A DNA stretch of 64,000 nucleotides, taken from assembly GCA_019925795.1 (NCBI GenBank), contig CM034314.1:37379774-37443773 (forward strand), given 5' to 3'. The DNA comes from Dendrobium chrysotoxum (taxonomy: Eukaryota > Streptophyta > Magnoliopsida > Asparagales > Orchidaceae). This document shows, in pieces, positions 1-11,325 of the stretch; the stretch's first letter is position 1; every line of letters starts with the position of its first letter. The notes under the pieces are model-generated. The model saw nothing but the letters and a program-made list of their open reading frames with translations, searched no databases and was not told where the DNA came from. The translations under genes were made by a program, and so were the position numbers.

Positions 1-640
1 CCTGACAGTGAAGTTTTATAATGTGAGAGGCTAAAATTGCATAATGTATGTGAAGTGGTTGATTGTTGTAACTAGAATTAGGTTATGGGGAAGGGTTTAT
101 TGAATGAGCTCCTTTAAATGGTTTAAGAAGTGAAATATGGAAAATATGTCTAGATGATTTGGATTCTTGACAATTAAGACATTTGTTAACAAAGTCAATG
201 ACATCTTTATGAAGGACCGGCCAAAAAAAAAAAGTTGAAATTCTTTTGATGGTGTTTAGAACACTTTAATGCCCTGTAAGAGATATAGAATGAAATTTTG
301 TGAGGATTTACTGTTTCAGAGGAGAATTTTAACTGATATAGATACAACCTTGATAATAAAAAATGTTGTCCCCATGAATTGATAATCTGTGTGAGAAAGT
401 TCACCTTGAATAGTTGAGAAGTGATATAAAGAATATTTGGAGAATGAAGAGCTTCTTTATTTAAATTGATTAAAAAAAGAAAAATTGGTGATGAAAAAAG
501 TAAGTAGAGAAGAATGACTTGTTGCGCCATCTTCGTGTACTCTTGATAAGGAATCAACAACTATATTAGTTTTATCGGGTTTATATTCAAAGATATAATT
601 TAAACCTAAAAACTTACGAGATAATATTGTTGATCAGGGA
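1..640 (-). pseudogene. gypsy RNase H end and integrase zinc-binding domain
   Basis: At about 540-610 the minus strand reads YKPDKTNIVVDSLSR, the conserved end of the gypsy RNase H. Downstream (plus 120-260) it reads NTIKRISTFFFWP, then DVIDFVNKCLNCQ, the second half of the HHCC zinc-binding domain of the integrase. The first His region contains a stop. The DDE core lies outside the window. Confidence 0.8.
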
Positions 641-1149
641 TTTGAATAATTTGAGTTTGGAGTTCTTATAAGCTTTTATGGTCTATGTGAATAACAAATT
701 TTGTGCCAAGGAGGTATTGAAGCCATTTACAAACTACTTTGGTAATAACATATAACTCTTTTAGATAAGGGGAAGATTTGGAGAGTTTGGTGATTAGTTC
801 CTTAATAAAAAAGGCTATACATTTAACATTTTGCAACAAGACTGCTCCAATACCAATGTTTGATGCATTCGTTTCATTAATTAATGTTTAGTGAAATCGG
901 GCAAAGTTAACACTGCGGCTATTGTAATGGCAATTTTGAGATTGCAAAAGGAATTCGAGGCTAATGTATCTCATATGAGGGAGTCGTTTTTAAGAAGATT
1001 AGTTAGAGGAGTGGCAGTAGAAGCAGAACCTGAGATAAACTATTGGTAATATCCTATTAAGCCTAAAGGAAAGCAGGTTGTGTAAGGTAGAAGGAACTGG
1101 CCTAGTGGTCATAACATTAATTTTATTAGGGCCAGCTTGAACAAAACCA

Positions 1150-1900
1150 GAATATACAATACGATTCAAAAATTCAATGGATGATTTACAAAATCAATAT
1201 ATTTTTAACTTGAGAGATAAATGATTTGTCTTTAAGCATTTAAATGCCAATTGCAAGTGGTTAAAATGAAGGTCAAGAGAAGGGCTATATATAAGAATGT
1301 TGTCAAAGAAAATAATAATGAATTTGCAAAGATAAAAATGAAAAATTTCATTCATTAAAGCTTGAAATGTGGAAGGAGCATTTGTTAAACCAAAAGGCAT
1401 AACAAGAAATTCATAGTCATCATCATGGGTGCAAAAGGCTATTTTATGAATATCCTAAGGGTGCATCCTAATTTAATGATAGCTAGAATGAAGATCAAAT
1501 TTAGAGAAAATAGAGGCTCCATGTAATTCATCTAAGAGTTCATCCACTTTTGAACAGAAAATTTATATTTAATGGTGAGAGTGTTAAGGGCTCTCTAATA
1601 AACTCAAAAAATGCTAAGTACCATCTTATTTTTTTACAAGCAACATAGGGCTAGAAAAAGGATTGTGACTATGATGAATAATGCTGAAGTGTAGCATTTC
1701 AAAAACCTATTGTTCCATAGTGTCCTTTTGACCATGTAGGTAACAATAAGGATGAATGTTAACTGGTTTAGACAAGAATGGAAGATGAATACGATGGTTA
1801 ATAGTATGTTGAGGAGGTAATCCCTGAGATATTTGAAAAAAATGTTGAAATATTTAAGTAATGTGGAAATGGATATTGTTAAGGTTTATGTGAGGTCGGC
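1150..1900 (-). pseudogene. gypsy reverse transcriptase fragment
   Basis: The core RT motif MPFGLTNAPSTFQALMN is clear and is preceded by KIAFCTHDDDYEFLV, the usual gypsy context. The catalytic box reads FFDNILIYS where the family has FxDDILIYS, so the second catalytic Asp is replaced by Asn. This RT would be dead even without the stop codons around it. The 5' fingers region (about 1560-1900) is badly eroded. Confidence 0.85.
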
Positions 1901-2249
1901 AAGCTATTTGTGTAGATGATTTATAGATGGTAGAAGATTGGGATCTAGTAATATTAATAATCTGAAACAAAGATCTTTTTTATGGCGAAATTGAACTTCA
2001 GTCGAGGAGAGTTTTTACCCAAAAAAAAAACAAGAAGTAGAGGAGAGTTTTCGGATTGGAAGATTTGGTGGTTAGGGTTGTGGAGGTTTATTGGAATTGA
2101 AGATTGGATGATGGGTTGGGATGGACTAGGGATAGGATTTATGACACGCTGAGGTGGCTTAAATGTTTGTTTCTTATGGTTGAGAGAAATGGATTATGCG
2201 AAGTGGATGATGCTGTGGAGAAGAAATCCTAGATTTTAGATCATAGCGC

Positions 2250-3030
2250 CTAGCTAATTCCATTGCATCCAAAAGGGAAGTAGGTCATGCAACTAAAAGT
2301 TCACGACGTAATTCTTGTTTAAGTCAAAAAATGAATTATCTAATGAGTGTAGATTCAGATAAATTCGGGACCCTTAAAGCAAGAATTTTGAAAGCAATTT
2401 GGTATTCCAGAATTGAATTTTGTTGAGTTAGTTTTGAAAGGTATGTCAACATGCCAAAATGTTGTTCCAAAGATAACATAAATTAGACCAAGAAAGAAAT
2501 TGCCTTTTCATATGTAGCCATTCGTACCAAGTTGAAGCGATTCTAATTCGATGACAATCAGGAGTGTCATGCAAATTGAAGTATTCTTGTGCTTTAAAGA
2601 TCCATGTTTCAATGTTGGATCCATTAAAGTATGGAAGTTCAATTTTCATTGATTTAAGGAAAGCAAAACCTGTAGGGGATGGTAAGGGTAGTTGAGAAGG
2701 AATTCATCCGACGGAACCAAGAATACGTCAAACGAAGAAGTTTCTTGATGAAGAGAAGGATGCGGTCATCCTGTACACAAATTGTTAAGACGCTTGTCCA
2801 GTAAGTTCATTAAAGCATGAAATTATTCTGAGGATGTGCCAATGGAAGCAAACTGAACATCAACTTGTTGGAGGGATTTTTGGATTTTGCCAATTGTAAT
2901 TTTTGATTATTTTGTGTTGAACATGGAGCTTCCACCAAAGCTGCATTCTTCATGTTGCTTTGATGTTTGTGGATGATGGAATTTGCAAAGATGAGATTCT
3001 TGATAATAAGAATCGGTACCTGGAACAAAG
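2250..3030 (-). pseudogene. gypsy gag fragment
   Basis: The clearest part is 2446-2649, where the translation begins MKIELPYFNGSNIETWIFKA and runs on into QEYFNLHDTPD. This is the opening of the retrotransposon gag domain of gypsy elements, which assembles the virus-like particle. The upstream piece at 2810-3028 is probably the gag N-terminus. No zinc knuckle was found. Several stops and at least one frame change interrupt it. Confidence 0.7.
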
Positions 3031-3158
3031 AGAAAAAGAACTAGTAGAAGATGTTTTTTTAGAAAGGGAAATTTGCAGGAAAACCAAACGGAGAACTTGA
3101 TGCAATCATGAAAAGGAAGAAACGGAAAATTGCAAAAAGTTGTTGCGGAGGGCATCAT

Positions 3159-4670
3159 TAGCCAAATCTGCTGCTTTTTGGGAGGCTGTTATTGGTTTTT
3201 TGTGTGGGTGTAGGGGCGGCTGGTGGTGAGGTTTGAATCTGAAGGGCTTAAGCTTTTACAACTGCAGTTCATATAGGAAGAAAGTAGGTTGGCTGAAGAA
3301 AAGCAGTGGCTGGAATTCTTGGGCTGAAGGGAAAAATCTGCATGGGCTGAAAACTGAAGGGTGGACTGCAGGTAGGCCGCTTGTTTAAGAAAAGAAGGTG
3401 AAGGGGGTCATGGGGCTGCTGCTTGTGGCTGAAGTGGAGAACTATATGTTGAAGAAATGCTTGCAGTGGCTTGCGATTAGTGCAATGAAATCACCATTTG
3501 ATAAGCTTCTTGGCATCCAAGAAGGAAGGACACATTTAGAGTAGGTGTAGACTCCAAAAGAAGAGGAGAAAAAAAAATCATAAATTATTCATTCCATAAG
3601 CAATTCCTTACAACAAGAGCGTATTTAAACTAATTTTGCTAGGAAAGAGAGGGAAGGGGGGGTGGGGGGGTGGGGTGGGGCATCTTGAATATTGCTGAAT
3701 TTTCTGTTTGGTGCTTAGCGTCTTGGGCTCTAGCAGTGTCTAGAGATTTTGGAGAGATAGATCATCCTCTCGAATAGAGGATCACTTGTATCTTGTTATT
3801 TTCCTTCCATTTCCATCGTTTCTACAAGAGAATTACTGTTTTTTCCTTGTTTGGAGGGAGATTTTGGGCGACTTTTCGCTATTTTCTTTTGATATTGATA
3901 TGTTTCACGTGAATTCTTCGAGCGTTACCTATCAAGCTTTTATTACTTTCTTGGGAACTTCTTTGGTAAACATCACAATGCCTTAATTCCTAATTTATGC
4001 ATCTTAATTAAAGTGTTAAAGATAATTCCAATAAAACAAGCTTATGGATGGAGGTACCATAAAATTGTTTGGAGAGAGATGCAACTTATTTAATAAGGAT
4101 TATACTTGCCAAAATATATTTTTTATTGCTTTTCTTAGCTGTGCAATAAAAAAAACGAAAATCAATACTTGGCTGACTACACTTTGTGCTTGCAGATTTG
4201 TCATTACGCTGATTAAACTTTACTAAAGGTGTATGATTCCCATTTATTACAAAGGGAAATATTTTTTTTTTGAGAATCTATGATTTGTAACTGCAGGTGA
4301 GAATTGATATTGGGCTTTAAAGCTTAAATACCTTATCAAGAATAAAGTGGTTCATAAACTCCTTTGTAATGCTATATTTTCCACATTCAATCCTTGTCTT
4401 CTAAGTGGTATGCTGTCAGATCCAGTAGCATTGCAATCAATTGAAGCCTGGGCAAAAAATTATATCCGACCTGCTCAAGAATTATGAAATTAACCTCAAT
4501 GCCATGATGCTAACATCCGTGAGACTCCATCCTGCCTACACTGCAACATTTGTTTGACATATCATGACTGATCATCTAGAGCCGTACTACTTTTAAACCC
4601 ACTTTTGAAGTAGCTCACCTCTATCCATGTCCATGATTCATCATGGTAGGACTGTCTTTGCACATACTTA
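3159..4670. other. Non-coding stretch, probably 5' LTR of the minus-strand gypsy
   Basis: I see no protein similarity on either strand. The stretch contains a G-rich run (3656-3680) and a short hairpin near 3761-3782 with arms ATCCTCT and AGAGGAT. Its place upstream of the minus-strand gag suggests leader and 5' LTR, but I could not find matching LTR ends or a primer site, so that is inference only. Confidence 0.3.
3656..3680 (+). other. Potential G-quadruplex run
   Basis: Four G tracts of 7, 7, 4 and 4 bases are separated by single T residues. This fits the strictest G-quadruplex pattern on the plus strand. It lies just upstream of the gypsy gag read on the minus strand, probably within its LTR or leader. 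Confidence 0.6.
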
Positions 4671-6340
4671 TTGATGGGGACATTAGAACATGGAAGGTCT
4701 ATCAAAGACGTGGCCATCGATCTACGGCCACAATTGAGCCGATATATTTCTGAGTTGTTTCGAGTTGTATTATTTATTTTCTCTATTATTAGTTCATGAT
4801 GTATTTGCTTTTAGTATTTTCCATTTTACCCCTTACTTAAGGGAGGTTGTTTGTAAGCCCTGAGGGCGTTGCCGTCTTTTACTTTCTTGAGTCATTGTAT
4901 GAGGCTATATATAGGCCCATTGTCCTCTTTTCATGTAATGAAGAAATAATAAAATTTTCACTTGCTTAAACTCTTGATGAGATCTTGAGAGCGTTTGGAG
5001 AGCGATCCCTAGGAGAGGGAATTTGGATCACCCACCAACCTTGGAGATGGCTGGGTTCGTGGTTCTTTACCTTTGTTGAATTTCCTTCCTTTGGTCTCCT
5101 CCTAAGCCGCCGGCCTTGTTCCCACCTCCACTCCAACCGCCGGCCCTTTCATCCCCTTAGACCGCCGGTCACCACCCCAAGCACATCCCACCAACCACCT
5201 AGTTAAACCCTTCCCCTAATTCCTCCTTAGCCCTAACCACACAATACCTCTAGCCCAAGCTAGCCGCCGGCCATGCCTTCCTCCCATCCCCTTAGCTCAC
5301 TTTCCAAAGTAAATGCCTTCCAAATTTGAGAAATTCCAATTAGGATAGTTTTCAAATTCAAAACTCAAATTGATTTGAATTTGAATACTTTCTTAAAATA
5401 GGAAATCTAAATTAGGAAAGTATTAAATCAGATTTCAATCAAAGAAATCTGAATTTATTGGAGCGATTTAATTTAAATCCTATTTCTTTATTTAGGAGCC
5501 ATTGATTTGGAAGGTAATCAACACCCCTACCCCACCTCCTCATCTAGCCCCCCCCCCCCCCCCCCCCCCTTTCTTTCTTTTCCTAGCTAATTTAATGCTC
5601 TTTCTTAAGAGCTAAATTAATTTTCCAAATCCCCCAACCCAGCCGTCCCCTCTCCCTACCTCTCTATCAGGCTCTCCTTCCAAAACTGCTCCTCAAATCC
5701 ATCCAAACTCCTGAAACCTGCTCTCCTAGGTTGCTGCCAGGAATTTCTGCATCAAAACCTTGCCTTCCGACCACCCGGATTCAACTCAAACTGCTGTCCA
5801 TTGAAGGACAGCTTGCTGTCCACCATCTCCAGCGGGTTTTCCTTCACTGTGGCATTACCAGGAGGTTCCCCCATTGCTGTCCAATACTCTAGTGGAGCAA
5901 AACAGCCCTTCTTGCATGGATGGCTAACCCGGAGCAAGATTCCGGCCTTGTCTACATCGAGCAAAAGTTTCCCTAATCTTCCTACTCATGTGTTTTCATC
6001 GTTTACTAACTCTTGTGGGTTGAATTGATTCATGACGATCTCGTTCACTTATTTCTGATAAGCCTAGTAAACGTAGGGCTTGAGTTAACCTCCTATGCTT
6101 CTAATCTATTGTTAGATTAGGGATTTTTGTTGAAAGTCTATTTCCTTCGCATGTTGTTACTTTTCTAAATTAATTTGATTGTCCAAGTGTTTAGCAAGAT
6201 TGTTTGGCCTAAGCGTAGGCGCCCCTTTCTTATTTTTTATTATCGTTTCACTCGCTAATGATTGTATCATTATTGTTCTAAACAAGGAATCGTGCAATAA
6301 CTTCATTTCATCCTTTTAGGCATTTAGTTCTGCATCACTT
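4671..6340 (+). mobile_element. LTR-like sequence (plus), family not determined
   Basis: The stretch reads like the promoter end of a plant LTR. It has a TATA box (TATATATA, 4906-4913), then about 30 bases on a polyadenylation-like stretch (AAGAAATAATAAAA near 4940-4955), followed by a CT-rich leader. A run of 22 C (5548-5569) lies inside. No gag or pol follows, and I did not find a second LTR. The small ORFs on both strands here have no recognisable domain. Confidence 0.35.
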
Positions 6341-7210
6341 ATCGTCATGGGTTTGAAATGTGGCACCATATGGTATGGTTTGACCTCCACTTTTGTATTC
6401 TTTCAATCTCTTAGCAATCTTCTAGCACGATTGGCCACAACAAGCTATGCCTAAACGTCACTCAACATTCCCAAACAACCCACTTCCCACATTTGGCACC
6501 TGCCATCCCTTCAGGCGTCATATGTCCCATTTAGGTTGGAACCGTCAGTGTTGATCTGCAGTTGTGTCCATCACGAAGGTTCTTCCTGAGCATAACTCTC
6601 GCTTATAAATTGATCGACCTTCTTCAGGAAATAAAAGATTATGCCTTAAGATAGAACTCAAGTATTTGGTTGATCACCTCTCTTTTAGGCTCTATGAAGT
6701 TAGGGCATAGTAACAGTTGGTTGAGAATAGTGAACCTTCCTCTCCCTTCTGCATTGTGGACATGCTGAAATGGTTGAACCATTTTAAATTCTTGTCTTTT
6801 TTATGTTCTCTCGCGTGATCTCATCTCTCTCATTCCTGCAATTTTCTCCCCCTAACAGAATAAACTTGGTGTTTCTTTCCCATTTTCAAATGCTCGCCAT
6901 GTGGGACTCCACAGTGCCGACATGTTTCCTGTTTTCACATTTCTAAGTGAAATGGTTGAACTCAAATGCTGTAATTAATTCCAAGCACTTGTGATCACTT
7001 ATAGAAAGCATAACTTTAGAAAGTTGAGAACTGTACAACAAATAACTTCTCACTCTGGCCTCAACTGGTGACGGCAAAGAAAACATTGTGGTTCTGTATG
7101 CCCTCATCTCACAATAATACCAAAGTTTGGCTTAAAAAAACTTTAGGATGCTTAATGTGCTAATCCAAAAGCCTCAAATATACAAGAAACTATTCGGGCA
7201 CTTCCTTCAA
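6340..7210 (-). pseudogene. Possible LINE-type RNase H relic
   Basis: On the minus strand around 6450-6560 the translation gives QLQINTDGSNLNGT, which resembles the first Asp motif of the RNase H found at the end of plant L1-type ORF2. A Cys/His-rich piece (CRHCGVPHGE, about 6885-6925) lies upstream in the same direction and may be the zinc-binding region before RNase H. Both matches are short and broken by stops. Treat this as a hint only. Confidence 0.3.
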
Positions 7211-7557
7211 GCATTAGGACAATTTTTGATTGATGCAATCCTTTCATTAAGAAAAAAAGAATTAAAAAATTATTCCCAATACATTCTACAATCTGCAATA
7301 TAATAGAACTGGACATTTCTTGAGCTCCATGGAAATGGGAGTTCCAAAAATGAGTGACAAGCCTAAACGTTTTAATTCTTTGTCTTGGTTGGAGAGTATA
7401 GAGAAGTTTTCAATCAAAGGGTGAAGTACGCAAGAGTTGTGGCCAAGAAGTCTTGCATGCTTGTTGCAAGATCACCGATATCAATTTTTCCATGTTGACG
7501 AACTTTCAAATTTCATCAATAAAAACTTAAAGTGTTGTCAATCTATATTTCCAATCT

Positions 7558-7571
7558 TATCAAGGAGATTT
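7558..7571 (+). repeat. Target-site duplication of the RTE LINE, left copy
   Basis: The 14 bases TATCAAGGAGATTT are repeated without a mismatch at 9575-9588, directly after the (GTT)n tail of the LINE. Confidence 0.85.
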
Positions 7572-9520
7572 TAGAAAAAGTAACTTGTGATATTAAGAAT
7601 ATTATAAAAGATGTGTTTAGAGTATCAAAGGGAAAAACTCGTAATAAAAATAATTTGTGGTGAAATCAAATTGTGTAAGAAAAGAAAAAAATAAGAGATT
7701 TGTTATAAAAATTGGTTTAGATGTAAAAATTCTGATAATTGGAAAAGATATAAAGAAGCCCGTAAAGAGTCTAAGAATGCAAGATGCGATGCAAAGATTT
7801 TACGTTTTAATGATTTATTTAATAGATTAGATACTAAGGAGGGCGAAAGATATATGCATAAGATAACCAAATAAAGAGATAAGAGTAGTAAAGATTTTGT
7901 TCAAGTGAAGTGTATTAGGGCTGAAGATCAAAAAGTGCTTTTATTATAAGAGGATTTTCATCGAAGGTGGATGAGATATTTTTCTAAACTTTTCAATGAA
8001 GATTATGGGAATGCGATTGACTTTAGTGACCTTAGCTCCCTAAATGAATATAAAGAATTTTGTTTTTATCGGCGTATTTGTAAAATCGAAGTAAGAGAGG
8101 CTTAAAAGAAAATGAAGTGTGGAAAATCTGTTGGATCTGATGATATTCCAATAGAGGTGTGGAAATAATTAGGAGAAGGAATTTCTTGGCTTGCTAAACT
8201 TTTTAATATTATTTTGAAGACTAAAAAGATGCCAGTTGAGTTGAGAAAGAGTGTGTTGATTACTATTTTTAAGAATAAAGGTGATGCACATGATTGTGTG
8301 AATTATAGAGGAATTAAGTTAATGTGTCATACTTTAAAGCTATGGGAGGGAGTTATGAAACATAGGTTGCGGCGTGATACTAATGTTTCTCAAAATCAAT
8401 TTGGATTCATGCCGGGTAGGTCTACTATGAAAGCTATACATTTATTCAAAGGTTTGAAGGAGAAGTATAGATAGAATAAGGATGATCTACATATGATATT
8501 TATTCATTCAGAGAAAGCATGTGCTAAAGTTCCAAGAGAAGTGCTATGGAGAGTTCTAGAAAAGACAAGGGTTAATAATGCTTATATTCAAGTCATTAAG
8601 GATATGTATGCAGGAGCTGTTACTTGTGTTCAAACACAAGATGGTTTGACCAAGTATTTTCTTATTTCAATTAGATTACATCAAGAATTAGCCTTAAGCC
8701 CATATATTTTTTGCTTTAGTCATGGATGTTCTCACTAGACATTTGCAAGAGGTTGTACCTTGTTGTATTGCTTTTTGCTGATGATATTCTTCTTGTTGAT
8801 AAGACTTGAGAGGGAGTTGAAGGTAAATTTGAATTATGGAGGTCAACCTTAGAGTCTAAAGGCTTTCGTTTGAGTAGATATATAACTGAATATATGGAGT
8901 GTAATTTTATTAATAATAGATCTAGTGGGGGGATTGTGACTTTGGATGATTAAGTCATTAATAAGAATACACATTTTCGATATCTTGGATTTATTGTTCA
9001 GAGTGATGGTGAAATAGATGGGGATATTATTAATAGAATTCAAGTTGGATGGTTAAAGTGGAAGAATGCATCGGGCTTGTTGTGTGATAGAGAAGTCCCC
9101 CTCAAACTTAAGGGAAAATTCTATAAGATGTTGGTTAGACCTGCAATGCTTTATTGTACAGAATGTTGGCCATTAAAAGTGAATAATAATATTAAGTTAA
9201 GTGTTGCAGAGATGGGGATGCTCATGTGGATGAGTGGCTTTACTCTTAGAAGTAGGATATGAAATGAGCATATACGTGAAAAGGTTGGAGTTGCTCTAGT
9301 GGAAGATAAAGATTAGAGAGAGTCGTCTTAAATAGTTTGGTCACATAAAATGGCGGCCTTTCGATGACCCGGTTAGGAAAGTAATGTATTAGATTTGACT
9401 TATGTTAAGAAAGGTAGAGGTAGACCTAAAAAGACTTGGTTAGAAAATATTAGAAATGACATTTCCTTATTAAATTTAAATGAGAATTTAACTCTTAATA
9501 GGTCACAATGGAGAAAACGG
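7572..9520 (+). pseudogene. RTE reverse transcriptase, broken
   Basis: The reading frame gives KMKCGKSVGSDDIPIEVWK, then NYRGIKLMCHTLKLWE, QNQFGFMPGRSTMKAI and VPREVLWRVLEKT. These are the ordered RT blocks of plant RTE elements. The catalytic block near 8770-8790 reads FADDILLVD, with both Asp kept, but an indel separates it from the preceding block. The C-terminal part (9050-9240) has LLCDREVPLKLKGKFYKMLV and RPAMLYCTECW. Stops at about 8160, 8472 and 8955 and a frame change near 8730 make it non-functional. The segment MIFIHSEKACAKV has lost the Asp of the first RT catalytic motif. Confidence 0.9.
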
Positions 9521-9574
9521 ATTCATGTAGCCGACCCCACATAGTGGGATAAAGGCTTGATGTTGTTGTTGTTG
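7572..9574 (+). mobile_element. RTE-type LINE, 5'-truncated, with target-site duplication
   Basis: This two-kilobase non-LTR retrotransposon copy starts inside the linker before the reverse transcriptase and ends with the typical plant RTE tail: CCGACCCCACATAGTGGG, a short spacer, then GTT repeats. The 14-bp duplications on both sides set its limits exactly. The endonuclease is missing, as expected from incomplete target-primed reverse transcription. It lies upstream of the recognised ATP10-like exons, in what may be another intron or the gene's 5' flank. Confidence 0.92.
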
Positions 9575-9588
9575 TATCAAGGAGATTT
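9575..9588 (+). repeat. Target-site duplication of the RTE LINE, right copy
   Basis: Identical to 7558-7571 (TATCAAGGAGATTT). It marks the 3' end of the LINE insertion. Confidence 0.85.
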
Positions 9589-10063
9589 GGGATTGTAGAA
9601 GGGCATATCATCAATATCAAGCCAAGCTTCAATGACATGAATAGGCCAGGATTTTTACAAATGGCATAAAACAATCCCTTGGATAGTAGAATGTGTAAGT
9701 GCAGTATGCAAAATTTTGGCCTGATTTGATCAAGAGAGAATGATAAGGTGCTGAAACTCGAAAGCATGTGAGCCAGCATATCTAGTTACCTTGTTAAGAT
9801 AGGGGAATGAAAAAAAAAAAACTGGTTGTGATGAAAATGTAACCAAAAGTATGATGGACAATTGCAATTTTGTTTGGATGGACAAAAAAATTGAATACTT
9901 AGTTTCCATTCATTTTTTAAGTAAAACATAAATATTTATTTTGTTGATGTTTTGTGTATTTGAGAATAAATATCTGAGTTTATATGGACAGATAGGATCT
10001 TGGAGGATGCACTATAGTAGGATTTTTGGTGGGATGGGGAAGAGAAAATTTGATGTACAACAT

Positions 10064-10777
10064 TAGGGGTGTCAAAATCGTGTTACGGGTCGGGTTTGGG
10101 TTGAACCCGATATTGACCCGCTTCTATTTGACACAATCTAAACCCGACCCATTTTTGCAAACGGGTCAGAAAATGCAATCCGGACCTGACCCTCCATGAT
10201 GTCGGGTTGACCCGGCATGACACCAAACCGCCTACGAGATTTGGCCGAAGAAGCGCGAATGGGATAATGGCGAGCTCCCTCTTGTCGTCGTTATTACTTC
10301 TGAGCTCTGACACCACATGAAGGAACGTCGTCGAAGGTGAAGCAGCAGACTTTTGTTGTCGTCGAAGGAACGTCGTTGAAGGAGAAGGCGTGAGACTTCC
10401 ACATGCGCTGCGTCATGACTTCCGCCTGCACTGCGTCGTTGAAGGAGAAGAAGACATGCAGACTGTCAAAGGAGAAGAAGGCGTGCAGACTGTCGTGACT
10501 TCCACCAGCACTGCATCGTCGAAGGAGAAGGCGTGCGGAAGCAGCGGAAGAATAGGAAAAACAAGCTGCAGATGGGTCAAAATTTAGAACCGGGTCAAAC
10601 CTGGGTTTGTTTCGGGTTTTCGGGTCAATCTGAACTCGACCTGATTTTACAAACGGGTCGAAATTCCTAACCCGAACCCGAACCCGACCTGTTTCTCAAA
10701 CGATTTGACCCTAACTTGGGATTTTTGAGTCTGGTTCGGGTCTGATTTTCGGGTCGTGTCAAATATTGACACCCCTA
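10064..10777. mobile_element. hAT-like non-autonomous DNA transposon
   Basis: The ends are inverted copies of each other: TAGGGGTGTCAA on the left and TTGACACCCCTA on the right, a form common in plant hAT elements. The flanking 8-mers TACAACAT and GAAAACGT agree at only 5 of 8 positions, so the target duplication is doubtful. Just inside both ends lie runs rich in CGGGT and ACCCG, which make long imperfect inverted repeats. The centre (10260-10560) repeats a GTCGTCGAAGGAGAAGGCGTG-like word several times and codes for nothing recognisable. No transposase is present. Confidence 0.7.
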
Positions 10778-11325
10778 GAAAACGTTATGCTTGAATATGT
10801 GGTCGCATATGACCATGCAATAATGAACACATGCTTGAGAAAATGAGAAGGCACTTAGTTACTTTTAAAAGTGGAGCTTTTATACCAATAATATTTATCT
10901 TCTACTAGAGTAAGAGAAGAATCTTCTTGCAAATATTCTAAATGTATAAAATAAGTGATCAAAAGAAATAATTATCATACTTAAGATGTTATAATTTGAA
11001 ATATGTTTTGTTGTTAAATTTCTAGTATATATTTGTAAGAGAGTTGAGTTTGAATTGTATAGTTGAAATTAAAGCTGTATAAGATGACTAGTTCCATTAA
11101 AAATATAGCTGCATAAGTTTTAGTTGAGTATAAAACTATATCATATTTATGAAAACAGGGTGATGGAATGGTAAAACAAACAAATTTAAATTAAAGGAAA
11201 TGCCCATTTTAAAACTGTTAAAATTTAAATTGATGATTATTTGTTAACTTGCTTTTTTTATATCAGTAAAGCACTGAGAATCTCCAAAAGTATGTATCCT
11301 GAATTTATTCCTTTTTTTTTTACAG

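Larger units (their letters stand above)
1..3158 (-). mobile_element. Ty3/gypsy LTR retrotransposon relic, internal region
   Basis: Read on the minus strand, this stretch carries in order a gag segment, reverse transcriptase, RNase H and the start of an integrase. That order is the Ty3/gypsy one. The copy leaves the window at the left edge, so the integrase core and the 3' LTR are not seen. Stops and frameshifts break every domain, so it is inactive. I could not fix the 5' LTR or the primer site; the LTR should lie somewhere in about 3150-4650. Confidence 0.85.

Noticed and set aside
5752..6028. Overlapping ORFs of 70 and 75 codons on opposite strands
   Set aside because: LTR-like leader sequence; neither product resembles a known protein.
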